Origin: Bacillota bacterium
Lineage (GTDB): Bacteria > Bacillota > Clostridia > Christensenellales > UMGS416
Reading direction: 5' to 3'
Assembly (NCBI GenBank): GCA_023422005.1
Contig: JAEZSC010000116.1
Location: forward strand, 1 to 10,018
Length of the DNA stretch: 10,018 nt
In this document: one piece after another, positions 1 through 6,378 of the stretch
Numbering within the stretch: the stretch's first letter is position 1
How the letters are laid out: every line of letters begins with the position of its first letter
Translations under genes and position numbers: made by a program
Notes under the pieces: model-generated
What the model was told of the DNA's origin: nothing
The model's input: the letters and a program-made list of their open reading frames with translations, nothing else
The model's database searches: none

Positions 1-1150
1 GCATGGCCGCCACCATGTTCACCGTGTTATAAAAACTCAGATAGTTGCTTTGGTTGGCCTCGGGGATGAACTTGTAGGGGATCAGCGACGCCACCTGCGT
101 GATGCCGGCGCTGGTGATGAACCAGTAGAGCACGGCGACAGGATAGAGCCATGTGTAGTTGTGCCCATCGATGACCGCCAGCGCAACGAAGTGCAGCGAC
201 GCCAGAGCCGCCAGCCAGGGGAACAGCCGGATATCACCGCGGGCACGGATAACGCGGCTCCAAATGGGCAGCGCAACCAGCAGCACAGGGATGTTAAGCA
301 GGTTGACGGCGCTCAAAAAGGAATAGCTGACGCCCAGATCCTTGAGCAGATAGACGCTGTAGAACGGGCCGGGCAGCGTAGCCGTCAGCGTCCACAGGAA
401 GATGACCGACATGACCGCCCGATAGGGCTTGATCCTGAGCGGGTTCGTAAAGATGCTCAGCAGGTTAGGCGCGGCAGGGGCCTTGGGGTAAGGGTATTCG
501 CGCAGGCGGCTCATGCTGTAGAGATCGCCGCAGGCCAGCAGCAGCGCGATGGCCCGCAGGATCGTGATGCCCAGCAGCTCCTGCCCCATGCCCTTGAACC
601 AGTCAGCCAGCAGGCCGGCCAGGTTGAGCATGATCATGTTCAATATGCCGATAATCATGTTGATGTTGGTGAAAAAGCTGCCGCGGATGTTGGGCGGGAT
701 GCTCTGCAAATGCCACACGGTGAGGCCACTGCCGGTCAGCGACGCGATCAGGTTGGCGGCGGCGATGGCGGCCAGCACCAGCGCAAGCTTGGCGCTGTTG
801 GCCATGGGCAGATAGGGCAGCAGCGAGATGAACACGATCTGCAGCGCATAATAGCCGCAGCGGGACGCGATCAGCAGCGTTTTGCGCCGGTCGAAGCGCT
901 CCAGCAGCAGAGGAGCAAACACCGCCGCCAGGTTGGCCGCATAGGTGATGATCGTGACCAGGCCCATGATGTTGTCGTCGGCGCCCATCCTGAGCAGCAG
1001 GCCGGTAAAATAGTTGCCGCCAAAGAACATCACCGCGCTGTTGGCGAAGATGTTGAACCACAGAATATATTGGCGGTTGTGGGCATACTCCTCCCGGCGG
1101 TTGAACACCAGCGCGAAGTCGCCAAAGATGCGGTTGAGCAGGTTGGCCAT
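1..1150 (-). CDS. MFS transporter, C-terminal end cut by window edge
   Basis: A membrane transporter of the major facilitator superfamily; its substrate cannot be told. The frame is open from the ATG at 1150 to base 1, giving 383 residues with no stop, so the 3' end lies outside the window. The protein begins MANLLNRIFGDF and runs as a string of hydrophobic segments (about residues 30-55, 63-80, 95-115, 120-140, 165-185, 195-210, then further helices after residue 245). Short charged loops separate them, such as ERFDRRKT near residue 85, a degenerate form of the MFS loop 2-3 motif. A long cytoplasmic loop after helix 6 (LREYPYPKAPAAPN) fits the usual 6+6 helix layout. The start is supported by AAGAGG at 1158-1163, seven bases upstream. 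It lies 45 bp downstream of the lipoprotein gene on the same strand with no terminator between, so cotranscription is likely. A GPH-type sugar symporter is an alternative. Confidence 0.85.
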   Translation of the reverse strand, partial: MANLLNRIFGDFALVFNRREEYAHNRQYILWFNIFANSAVMFFGGNYFTGLLLRMGADDNIMGLVTIITYAANLAAVFAPLLLERFDRRKTLLIASRCGYYALQIVFISLLPYLPMANSAKLALVLAAIAAANLIASLTGSGLTVWHLQSIPPNIRGSFFTNINMIIGILNMIMLNLAGLLADWFKGMGQELLGITILRAIALLLACGDLYSMSRLREYPYPKAPAAPNLLSIFTNPLRIKPYRAVMSVIFLWTLTATLPGPFYSVYLLKDLGVSYSFLSAVNLLNIPVLLVALPIWSRVIRARGDIRLFPWLAALASLHFVALAVIDGHNYTWLYPVAVLYWFITSAGITQVASLIPYKFIPEANQSNYLSFYNTVNMVAAM

Positions 1151-1195
1151 CGGTGAACCTCTTATCGCGCGGTTGGTAGTGGCGCCTGGGGAATG

Positions 1196-2212
1196 CTATT
1201 TGCCATAGGTCACCTGGTCGGACACGCCAAAGGTCAACATGTCCGGCACACGGCGCTGGCCGCTGAAGGCCGACTCATTCTTGTGGTCGTTGATCTGGTT
1301 GCCCAGGAACACCATGGCCGTGGACTGGCCGCCGTCCAGGTTATAGGCACTGACACAGCCCTGGGTCACAAATTCCTCGGCTAAGCGCTTTAAGTCCACG
1401 CCGCGGCTGACGCCGGGCTTGCGCCCATCCACGAGGATGCCCACATAATGCCCCGGCTCCACGGTGCCAAAGGCACTGCGGGGGTTTGTGGGCCACAGGC
1501 GGTGCTTGCGCAGGTCGTCACGCACCTGGCCGTTTTCCACGAGGATGGGGCCAAAGCCGTAGACCTCCCGGATGCCATCGTCCAGCAGGTTCTGCAAGAC
1601 GGCCGGTTCGCGCTCAGTATCCCACACCTCCATGCAGCCGTCAGGCTGGAAGTACATAAAGCTCGGACCGATCTTTTCCTTATAAAGCACGCCGTTGCGA
1701 ACGTCGGGGCCTCGCCCCTTGTTCTCCGGGTCCACAAAATAGTTGCCGTTCTGAGCATACACAGCCTTCACCTTGCGGGCCAAGGCCTCTGGGTAGACGG
1801 CGGTGCGGCCGCGCTTGGGGTCCTCCAGCGCGCAGGCCAGGTTGGCCGGGTTGCGCGAATAGATATGGGCGATGAAGAAGACGCTTTTGCAGTCGTCGTA
1901 GTACACCTTCTTGATGTTCACGCCCAAGTCCGGCCCGCGATAAACCCAGCTCTGACCCTCTTCTATCTCCACCTGTTCCATGGGGCTGAAATGCTCCGCC
2001 CATGGGTCCGGAGTAGGCGTGGGTTTGGGTGTTGGCGTAGGCGTGGGAGTCGGAGTTGGCGTAGGCGTGGGCGTGGGGCTGGGTGTAGCTGTGGGCGTGG
2101 CGCTCTGCGGGGCGACGGACGCGGTCTCCGCTATGGCCTCGGCGGGCAGACAACCGCCCAGCAGCGCACACAGCAGGGCCAGCAGCGCCAGCATTGCAAT
2201 GCTTCTTCTCAC
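1196..2212 (-). CDS. Lipoprotein with phosphodiester glycosidase (NAGPA-type) domain
   Basis: Probably a cell-surface lipoprotein that cleaves a sugar-phosphodiester bond, as in the NAGPA / DUF2233 family; the substrate is unknown. Numbered from the upstream ATG at 2218, it has a basic N-terminus, a hydrophobic stretch at residues 9-20 and a lipobox LLGGC with Cys23. A Thr/Pro/Ser linker (about 40-72) follows, mostly Thr-Pro pairs, which would hold the domain off the membrane. The catalytic domain spans about 85-338, with family landmarks NGNYF (157-161), GFGPILVENG (221-230), the GVDL region (273-276) and NLDGGQST (293-300). I chose the GTG at 2212 because AGGAGG (2219-2224) is six bases from it but directly abuts the in-frame ATG at 2218; the two proteins differ by only two residues. 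It follows an MFS gene by about 90 bp and precedes another by 45 bp. NAGPA-like function is family inference, lipoprotein status is seen. Confidence 0.88.
   Translation of the reverse strand: MRRSIAMLALLALLCALLGGCLPAEAIAETASVAPQSATPTATPSPTPTPTPTPTPTPTPTPKPTPTPDPWAEHFSPMEQVEIEEGQSWVYRGPDLGVNIKKVYYDDCKSVFFIAHIYSRNPANLACALEDPKRGRTAVYPEALARKVKAVYAQNGNYFVDPENKGRGPDVRNGVLYKEKIGPSFMYFQPDGCMEVWDTEREPAVLQNLLDDGIREVYGFGPILVENGQVRDDLRKHRLWPTNPRSAFGTVEPGHYVGILVDGRKPGVSRGVDLKRLAEEFVTQGCVSAYNLDGGQSTAMVFLGNQINDHKNESAFSGQRRVPDMLTFGVSDQVTYGK
1998..2101 (-). repeat. Thr-Pro codon repeat in the lipoprotein linker
   Basis: Imperfect hexamer repeats of Thr and Pro codons encode the linker of the lipoprotein. Within it a 17-bp unit (gttggcgtaggcgtggg on the plus strand) occurs at 2031-2047 and again at 2055-2071, a 24-bp period equal to eight codons. 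The repeat period is a multiple of three, so slippage would lengthen or shorten the linker without breaking the frame. Confidence 0.8.
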
Positions 2213-2218
2213 GTTCAT

Positions 2219-2224
2219 CCTCCT
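2219..2224 (-). promoter_or_regulatory. Ribosome binding site that decides the lipoprotein start
   Basis: A perfect AGGAGG directly abuts an in-frame ATG (2216-2218), with zero spacing, and lies six bases from an in-frame GTG (2210-2212). The GTG is the better placed start. Confidence 0.7.
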
Positions 2225-2245
2225 GAGTCCTGGGGGATTGGCACT

Positions 2246-2251
2246 ATTATA
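2246..2251 (-). promoter_or_regulatory. Candidate -10 element for the lipoprotein gene
   Basis: A perfect TATAAT on the minus strand lies 34 bases before the GTG start. The hexamer 17 bases upstream (TGGTAT) is a poor -35, and there is no extended TG motif, so this is only a candidate. It would allow transcription of the lipoprotein and downstream MFS gene apart from the upstream MFS gene. Confidence 0.4.
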
Positions 2252-2301
2252 TCGATTCTACAAACGGAATACCACGCTGTTTTTGTGATCAACAGTGTTT
2301 T

Positions 2302-3588
2302 TTAGCTTAGTTCGTCCGGTGCCTGCGCCCTCGGCGCAACCGCGTTGCCTTTGCGCATCATGCCAAGCAGCACCAGCGCGCACACTGCGGACAGCGCCGC
2401 GATCAGGATCATCGGCGAGCGCGGCTCCAGCCGGGCGGCCACACCGCCCGCATACTGGAACACGGCGCTGACAATCAGAGACAGCAGCGCCATCGTCGCA
2501 GTCATCAGCGCGCGTTCGTTTTCCTGCATGGAATTGGCAAACATCGCGGCCATCAGCGGTTCGGTCGTCACCACGGCAACGGCCAGCACCACGCCATCGG
2601 CCAGCACAGGCCATAGCAGGCCTTTGGGCAGCACCAACAGCACGCCATGGGCTACCAATGCCGCCAGGAAAGCCGCCATCAACGGCCCCCGGACATCCCT
2701 GCGCTGCATGGCCGGCAGGCCGAACAACAGCATGGCCATCATAACAATGCTCATGACCGTCTGCAGCGTGGCCACCACGGCGTCGGGCAACCCCAGTCCT
2801 TGGGTCAACGTCATGGGCAGATAGGTCGTGCGCAAGTTGGCCATGGAAAAGAGCAGCGCCCGTATCGTGAGCGCGCCCAGCAGCATGCTGTCAGCCCGCA
2901 ACCGGCGCAATGATCGCACATAGCCCTGCAGAAGCTCCCCGGCACTCTGCTCGCGGCTGATCTGGCGCATCTGCCGGCTGATGTTCGTCTCCTTCAGGTG
3001 CCACGTGCGCAGTATGGTCATGAGCACCATGCCCAGCACCGCGCACCACAGCAGGATGCGCTCCGCCGGCTCTATGCCCAGCGCCGTCACCAGCATACCG
3101 CCCAGTGGCGCGAAGAAACCCGCAGCGATGCCCGCCGTCTGCAGCCACGTGAAAGCGTTGCCGCGATCCTGCGGCGGCGTATCTTCCACAAACACACAAG
3201 ACCAAGCCGTCGTGGAAATTCGGAACGCGCCGTTGAGCAGCGACGCCGCCAGCAGCCCCCAGAAAGAACGGCTGACCGCGAACAGCGCCAGCGCCCCCGC
3301 CCAGCCGATGGTGTCAAAGATGGCCATGGTGCGCCGGCGGCCCATGCGGTCGGTGATGTAGCCGCTGAACAGCGCGCACACGAATTGGCTTAGCATGCCC
3401 GCGCCGGTCAGGATGCCTACCTGTTCGGCGGTACAGCCCAACGCGATGAAATACAGCGACTGAAAGGCCAGTGCGATCGTCTGCGGTATGGCCCAGATTG
3501 GTTCGTACAGCACGCATACGCGGGCGTTGCCCTGCAGTGACCGGGCTGATTGGGCCAGGTTTTTGAACACATTGGAAAAAGCGGTCAA
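2302..3588 (-). CDS. MFS transporter, TTG start
   Basis: A 428-residue major facilitator, a typical length for a 12-helix member, most likely a drug or metabolite exporter; the substrate is unknown. It has hydrophobic segments from about residue 30 to the C-terminus and the loop 2-3 motif GYITDRMGRRRTM at 76-88, the classic MFS signature G-x-x-x-D-R-x-G-R-R. A charged central loop (about 197-228, KETNISRQMRQISREQ...) joins the two halves, and the tail after the last helix is short and hydrophilic. The start is a TTG at 3586-3588, chosen because GGAGGA (3594-3599) stands five bases ahead and the nearby ATG at 3602-3604 is out of frame. It is the first gene of a minus-strand block reaching to base 1 and is transcribed divergently from the radical SAM gene. 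No convincing U-tract terminator follows it, so read-through into the lipoprotein gene is possible. Confidence 0.9.
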   Translation of the reverse strand: MTAFSNVFKNLAQSARSLQGNARVCVLYEPIWAIPQTIALAFQSLYFIALGCTAEQVGILTGAGMLSQFVCALFSGYITDRMGRRRTMAIFDTIGWAGALALFAVSRSFWGLLAASLLNGAFRISTTAWSCVFVEDTPPQDRGNAFTWLQTAGIAAGFFAPLGGMLVTALGIEPAERILLWCAVLGMVLMTILRTWHLKETNISRQMRQISREQSAGELLQGYVRSLRRLRADSMLLGALTIRALLFSMANLRTTYLPMTLTQGLGLPDAVVATLQTVMSIVMMAMLLFGLPAMQRRDVRGPLMAAFLAALVAHGVLLVLPKGLLWPVLADGVVLAVAVVTTEPLMAAMFANSMQENERALMTATMALLSLIVSAVFQYAGGVAARLEPRSPMILIAALSAVCALVLLGMMRKGNAVAPRAQAPDELS

Positions 3589-3593
3589 GAGCG

Positions 3594-3599
3594 TCCTCC
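3594..3599 (-). promoter_or_regulatory. Ribosome binding site supporting a TTG start
   Basis: GGAGGA is followed after five bases (CGCTC) by TTG, which opens the MFS reading frame. The nearest upstream ATG is in another frame and overlaps this site, so the TTG is the likely start. Confidence 0.7.
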
Positions 3600-3627
3600 G
3601 TCATCGGCGAATCGGCATATGGAATGC

Positions 3628-3633
3628 ATTATA
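3628..3633 (-). promoter_or_regulatory. Extended -10 promoter for the MFS gene
   Basis: The minus strand reads TGGTATAAT: a perfect -10 hexamer preceded by the TGN extension. This can work without a good -35; the hexamer at the expected place (ATAAGA) is poor. It lies 39 bases before the TTG start. Confidence 0.6.
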
Positions 3634-3662
3634 CCATATCCGGGTGCACTTCTTATAACGGG

Positions 3663-3691
3663 TTGCGTACGTATAGGCGCACTGTTATGAT
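3663..3691 (+). promoter_or_regulatory. Sigma-70/A-type promoter for the radical SAM gene
   Basis: TTGCGT (3663-3668), a 17-base spacer and TATGAT (3686-3691), with a TG extension at 3683-3684. Transcription would start about 20 bases before the ATG, leaving a short leader. It faces away from the MFS promoter about 30 bp to its left. Confidence 0.6.
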
Positions 3692-3716
3692 GAGAAAAAG
3701 GCTTCTGTGAGGGAAC

Positions 3717-4691
3717 ATGCAAGGGTTTTCCATCCATACGTTAGGCAGCGGCGGCGTGATCGCCAACTACCGCTGCACCGCCGCCTGCCGCCACTGCCTG
3801 TATGGCTGCTCGCCGCGCTGGCCTGACGAATACATCGGCGAGGCTGCCGCCCGCCGCATATGCCAGACGCTGGCTCAGAGGGGCTGCACCTCGGTACACA
3901 TCGGCGGCGGCGAGCCTTTTCTGCACTTTGAGGAGCTGCTCATGCTGGTGCGGGAGATCGGGCGAGCAGGTATGGAGCTGGAGTACATCGAGACCAACGC
4001 CTCCTGGTGTACCGACGACGGCGCGGTGCGCGAAAAGCTGCTGCGGCTGCTGGACGCCAGCGCGACATGCGTAATGGCCTCAACGGACCCCTTCCACAGC
4101 GAGTTCGTGCCGTTGGAGCGCCCGCTGCGGTTGGTGGAGCAGTGCCGCCGGGCCGGTATGGATTATTTCGTGTGGAAGCAGGGGTTCATACCCCGCCTGG
4201 CCGGGCTGGACCCTGCCTCCGCCCACAGCCGGGAAGCACTGGCGAAGCACCTGGGCCGTGATTATATCGCGCGTACCGCCCGGGAATACGGCCTGCGCTT
4301 CCACGGCCGGGCGTTGAACATCGAGCGGGAGCACGCCAGGGTCTTTGAAACCGTTACCCTACTGAAGGATGACCGGCCGTGCCGCGAGCTGGCCGGCGTG
4401 AGCCACTACCACGCCGACCTGTATGGCCGCTTCGTGCCGCCGGGGTGCACGGGCATCGGCATCGCCCTTGAAGACCTGGAGCAGATAACGCCGGAGAAAT
4501 ACCCCGTGGCCTGCGCGCTGTACCACGGCGGTATATCGGCGCTGTACGCATATGCCAAACAGCGCGGCTATGAGCCGCAGCCCGCCTACACGGGCCGCTG
4601 CGCGCTGTGTTACGACATGCGCAGGCACCTGGCTGCTGCCGCGCCCACGGCGGACTTAAGCCCCGCGGATTTTTACCGGCAGGATTACTGA
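3717..4691 (+). CDS. Radical SAM enzyme with C-terminal cysteine cluster, function unknown
   Basis: A 324-residue radical SAM protein. The [4Fe-4S] motif CxxxCxxC is at Cys20, Cys24 and Cys27 (CTAACRHC), with a further Cys31. The SAM-binding GGGEP motif is at 63-67 and is followed by a TIM-barrel-like pattern (IETNASW 91-97, STDPFH 122-127). The C-terminal third has Cys222, Cys244, Cys266 and a CALC pair at 295/298, suggesting a SPASM- or twitch-like auxiliary Fe-S cluster. Such proteins modify peptides or other proteins, or mature enzymes, in the cytoplasm, but the substrate here is not visible: no small precursor ORF with a ribosome site lies beside it. The ATG at 3717 is preceded by GAGGG, and its promoter is about 30 bases upstream. 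It stands alone, divergent from an MFS gene and convergent with the GH5 gene 17 bp away. Radical SAM membership is certain; the role is not. Confidence 0.92.
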   Translation: MQGFSIHTLGSGGVIANYRCTAACRHCLYGCSPRWPDEYIGEAAARRICQTLAQRGCTSVHIGGGEPFLHFEELLMLVREIGRAGMELEYIETNASWCTDDGAVREKLLRLLDASATCVMASTDPFHSEFVPLERPLRLVEQCRRAGMDYFVWKQGFIPRLAGLDPASAHSREALAKHLGRDYIARTAREYGLRFHGRALNIEREHARVFETVTLLKDDRPCRELAGVSHYHADLYGRFVPPGCTGIGIALEDLEQITPEKYPVACALYHGGISALYAYAKQRGYEPQPAYTGRCALCYDMRRHLAAAAPTADLSPADFYRQDY

Positions 4692-4708
4692 TATCCCTGC
4701 TGTGGTGC

Positions 4709-6166
4709 TCAATAACGCACGGTCAGCATCCGCTGCCCGCCCGTCGCCGGGATGAACAGCACATTGCTCCGCATCTCATAAGCGCCCTGCAGACCGATCT
4801 CACGAGGGTCGCGGTGCAGATATACTTCGCTGGGGCCCTGGGCCTCGTCCCCCTCTTTCCATTGCATGGTGAACAAACCCTGATCCATATCATTTCCATA
4901 GGCCAGCAATTCACCGGCCACTGCCCGGGGATAGCTGCGGCACAGCTCCCGCATCGCCGGAGCGCCGCCGATGCCCGGCTGGTGGCACCAATAGGTGTGG
5001 CTCCACAGGTAGCGCTCGAAGATAGCCAGCACATGCCGGGCGTGGCCTTGCACGCCCTCGCCCAAGCCCAGGGCGCCCCATTCCCCAACCAGCGCCGGCA
5101 CGCCCAGGGCCAACTGGGCTTCGCGGTGCCGCTCAAAGATCGTGTCGACGCGGGCGTTGCTGGATAGGGCAATGGCTTCGGTGTCCACGACCAGGTCATA
5201 GCCGTGGGGAGAAAAGGCCTGCTGCGGTTCTCGCCCCTCTGGGCCTTGGATGGGCGTCGCGGCACACGGGATACCCATGTTGGAGAAGTAGCTGTTCTCG
5301 CGAAACACGATACCCCGCCCCCCCGCCGCGCGCACGGCTTGCGTCATACGCTGGTAGAAGGGGTCCAGTACCTCGCGGTCGAAGGCGCGCACCGGCTCCT
5401 GGGCCAGCTCACCCAACCGGCGGTAGAACGACGGGTCATCCAGCGCCATCAGCGCTGCCAGCTTCTCTTCTGGATCGTTGAAGGCAGCAATAATGTCATC
5501 GACCGTATAGGCCACACCCTCGGCCTGGCTGCGCAACACAGCGTAGGCGCTCATCAGCGCGCCGAAGGCAGCTAGGCTTGCGCTGCCGGGGTTGGGCTCG
5601 TTGAGGAAATCATATCCCATCACGGCGGCGTGCCCGCCGCAGCGCCGGGCCACATGGGCCCACATCGCCGCATAATGGTCCTGCAGGCCCACGCCGTCGG
5701 CCGCCGGCGCGTTGCTCCAGAAGGCGTCATAGGCCTGCTGCACCGCTTCGGAGAAGATGTAAGCATCGCTCCACAGCGCCGTGGGCTCATAAACCGCACC
5801 GGTCAGCGTGGCCCAGGCCGGCGCGCCATCGTTAAAGCTGGCGCTGTACAGGTCCTGGTGCATGTCCAGGAAAGCATGGATTTCATACTTCTCACACAAG
5901 TCCAGCATGGATAGAATCCATTCCAGATAAGCTTCGTCGTACTTGCCAGGCTGTGGCTCCACGGCGTCCCAGATCATCCCCAGGCGCACGGCATTGAAGC
6001 CCCAGCGCGCCAGGTCGGCAAAGTCCGCCTCGGTCCAGGGGCCGATGTAATCGATGGTTCCGTCCGATAGCTTGGTTCCCTTGTGCACGAGGTTGATGCC
6101 GTGGAAGATCCGCTGGCGGCCCCATTCATCCCGAAAGGCCATGCCCGAAACGTGGATGCGCTGCAT
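4709..6166 (-). CDS. GH5 glycoside hydrolase, endoglycoceramidase-like, no signal peptide
   Basis: A retaining beta-glycosidase of family GH5, closest in its motifs to endoglycoceramidases, which release the glycan from glycosphingolipids. In its 485 residues I see HGINLVHKG (22-30), RLGMIWDAVEPQPGKYD (61-77), DMHQDLYS (101-108), the acid/base glutamate Glu190 in FLNEP, SPHGYD (319-324), the nucleophile Glu362 in VGEWG and the aromatic strip TYWCHQPG (391-398). A small beta-sandwich-like tail (about 430-485) resembles that of endoglycoceramidases. Residues about 215-265 (Asp/Glu/Ala rich) look like an insertion. There is no signal peptide, and an in-frame TAG at 6188-6190, seven codons upstream, rules out a longer N-terminus, so the enzyme is probably cytoplasmic. 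The ATG is preceded by GGGGAG. A TAGAAT at 6246-6251 (minus) is a weak -10 candidate. Substrate could be a glycolipid, steryl glucoside or other aryl/alkyl glycoside; that part is inference. Confidence 0.9.
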   Translation of the reverse strand: MQRIHVSGMAFRDEWGRQRIFHGINLVHKGTKLSDGTIDYIGPWTEADFADLARWGFNAVRLGMIWDAVEPQPGKYDEAYLEWILSMLDLCEKYEIHAFLDMHQDLYSASFNDGAPAWATLTGAVYEPTALWSDAYIFSEAVQQAYDAFWSNAPAADGVGLQDHYAAMWAHVARRCGGHAAVMGYDFLNEPNPGSASLAAFGALMSAYAVLRSQAEGVAYTVDDIIAAFNDPEEKLAALMALDDPSFYRRLGELAQEPVRAFDREVLDPFYQRMTQAVRAAGGRGIVFRENSYFSNMGIPCAATPIQGPEGREPQQAFSPHGYDLVVDTEAIALSSNARVDTIFERHREAQLALGVPALVGEWGALGLGEGVQGHARHVLAIFERYLWSHTYWCHQPGIGGAPAMRELCRSYPRAVAGELLAYGNDMDQGLFTMQWKEGDEAQGPSEVYLHRDPREIGLQGAYEMRSNVLFIPATGGQRMLTVRY

Positions 6167-6283
6167 ATTATCTCCCCTTTCCTGTTCCTATACAGTTCCT
6201 TCCCCTCCCATGGGATTCCTTCCGCGTTTGTGGGAACTCTCAAAAATTCTACGCAAAAAAAGTATGCAGCAGAAAAAACGTGG

Positions 6284-6312
6284 CTGACAGACATCTCAAT
6301 CTGTTGTATAAT
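6284..6312 (+). promoter_or_regulatory. Main promoter of typA
   Basis: CTGACA (6284-6289), a 17-base spacer and a perfect TATAAT (6307-6312). Transcription would start near 6319, giving a leader of about 60 bases before the TTG start. Confidence 0.75.
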
Positions 6313-6318
6313 AGTTCG

Positions 6319-6346
6319 TTGCGTGTCGCACCAATTACGGCATAAT
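6319..6346 (+). promoter_or_regulatory. Possible second promoter of typA
   Basis: TTGCGT (6319-6324), a 16-base spacer and CATAAT (6341-6346) lie just downstream of the main promoter. This would give a second, shorter leader. It is weaker than the main one and could be chance in AT-rich sequence. Confidence 0.35.
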
Positions 6347-6362
6347 ATCAGCGACCTAGTTT

Positions 6363-6370
6363 AAGGGGGA
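6363..6370 (+). promoter_or_regulatory. Ribosome binding site supporting the typA TTG start
   Basis: AAGGGGGA stands eight bases ahead of the TTG at 6379-6381. The reading frame from this TTG begins MIRNDIRNVAIIAHVDHG, matching the usual N-terminus of BipA proteins, so a non-ATG start is well supported. Confidence 0.75.
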
Positions 6371-6378
6371 ACTCTTTT

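Noticed and set aside
50..1156. 368-codon open frame on the plus strand opposite the first MFS gene
   Set aside because: Composition is Gln/Arg/Asp/His-rich, with no recognisable fold; the minus frame encodes a clear membrane protein.
1448..2305. 285-codon plus-strand frame opposite the lipoprotein
   Set aside because: Shadow of the phosphodiester glycosidase gene; the Gly/Arg-rich part is only the reverse of the Thr-Pro repeat.
3687..3710. Seven-codon leader peptide (MMRKRLL) before the radical SAM gene
   Set aside because: It overlaps the -10 element, lacks a ribosome site and is too short to be a precursor peptide.
4607..5167. Plus-strand frame running on from the radical SAM gene into the GH5 region
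   Set aside because: It overlaps two well supported genes, has no ribosome site and no family features.
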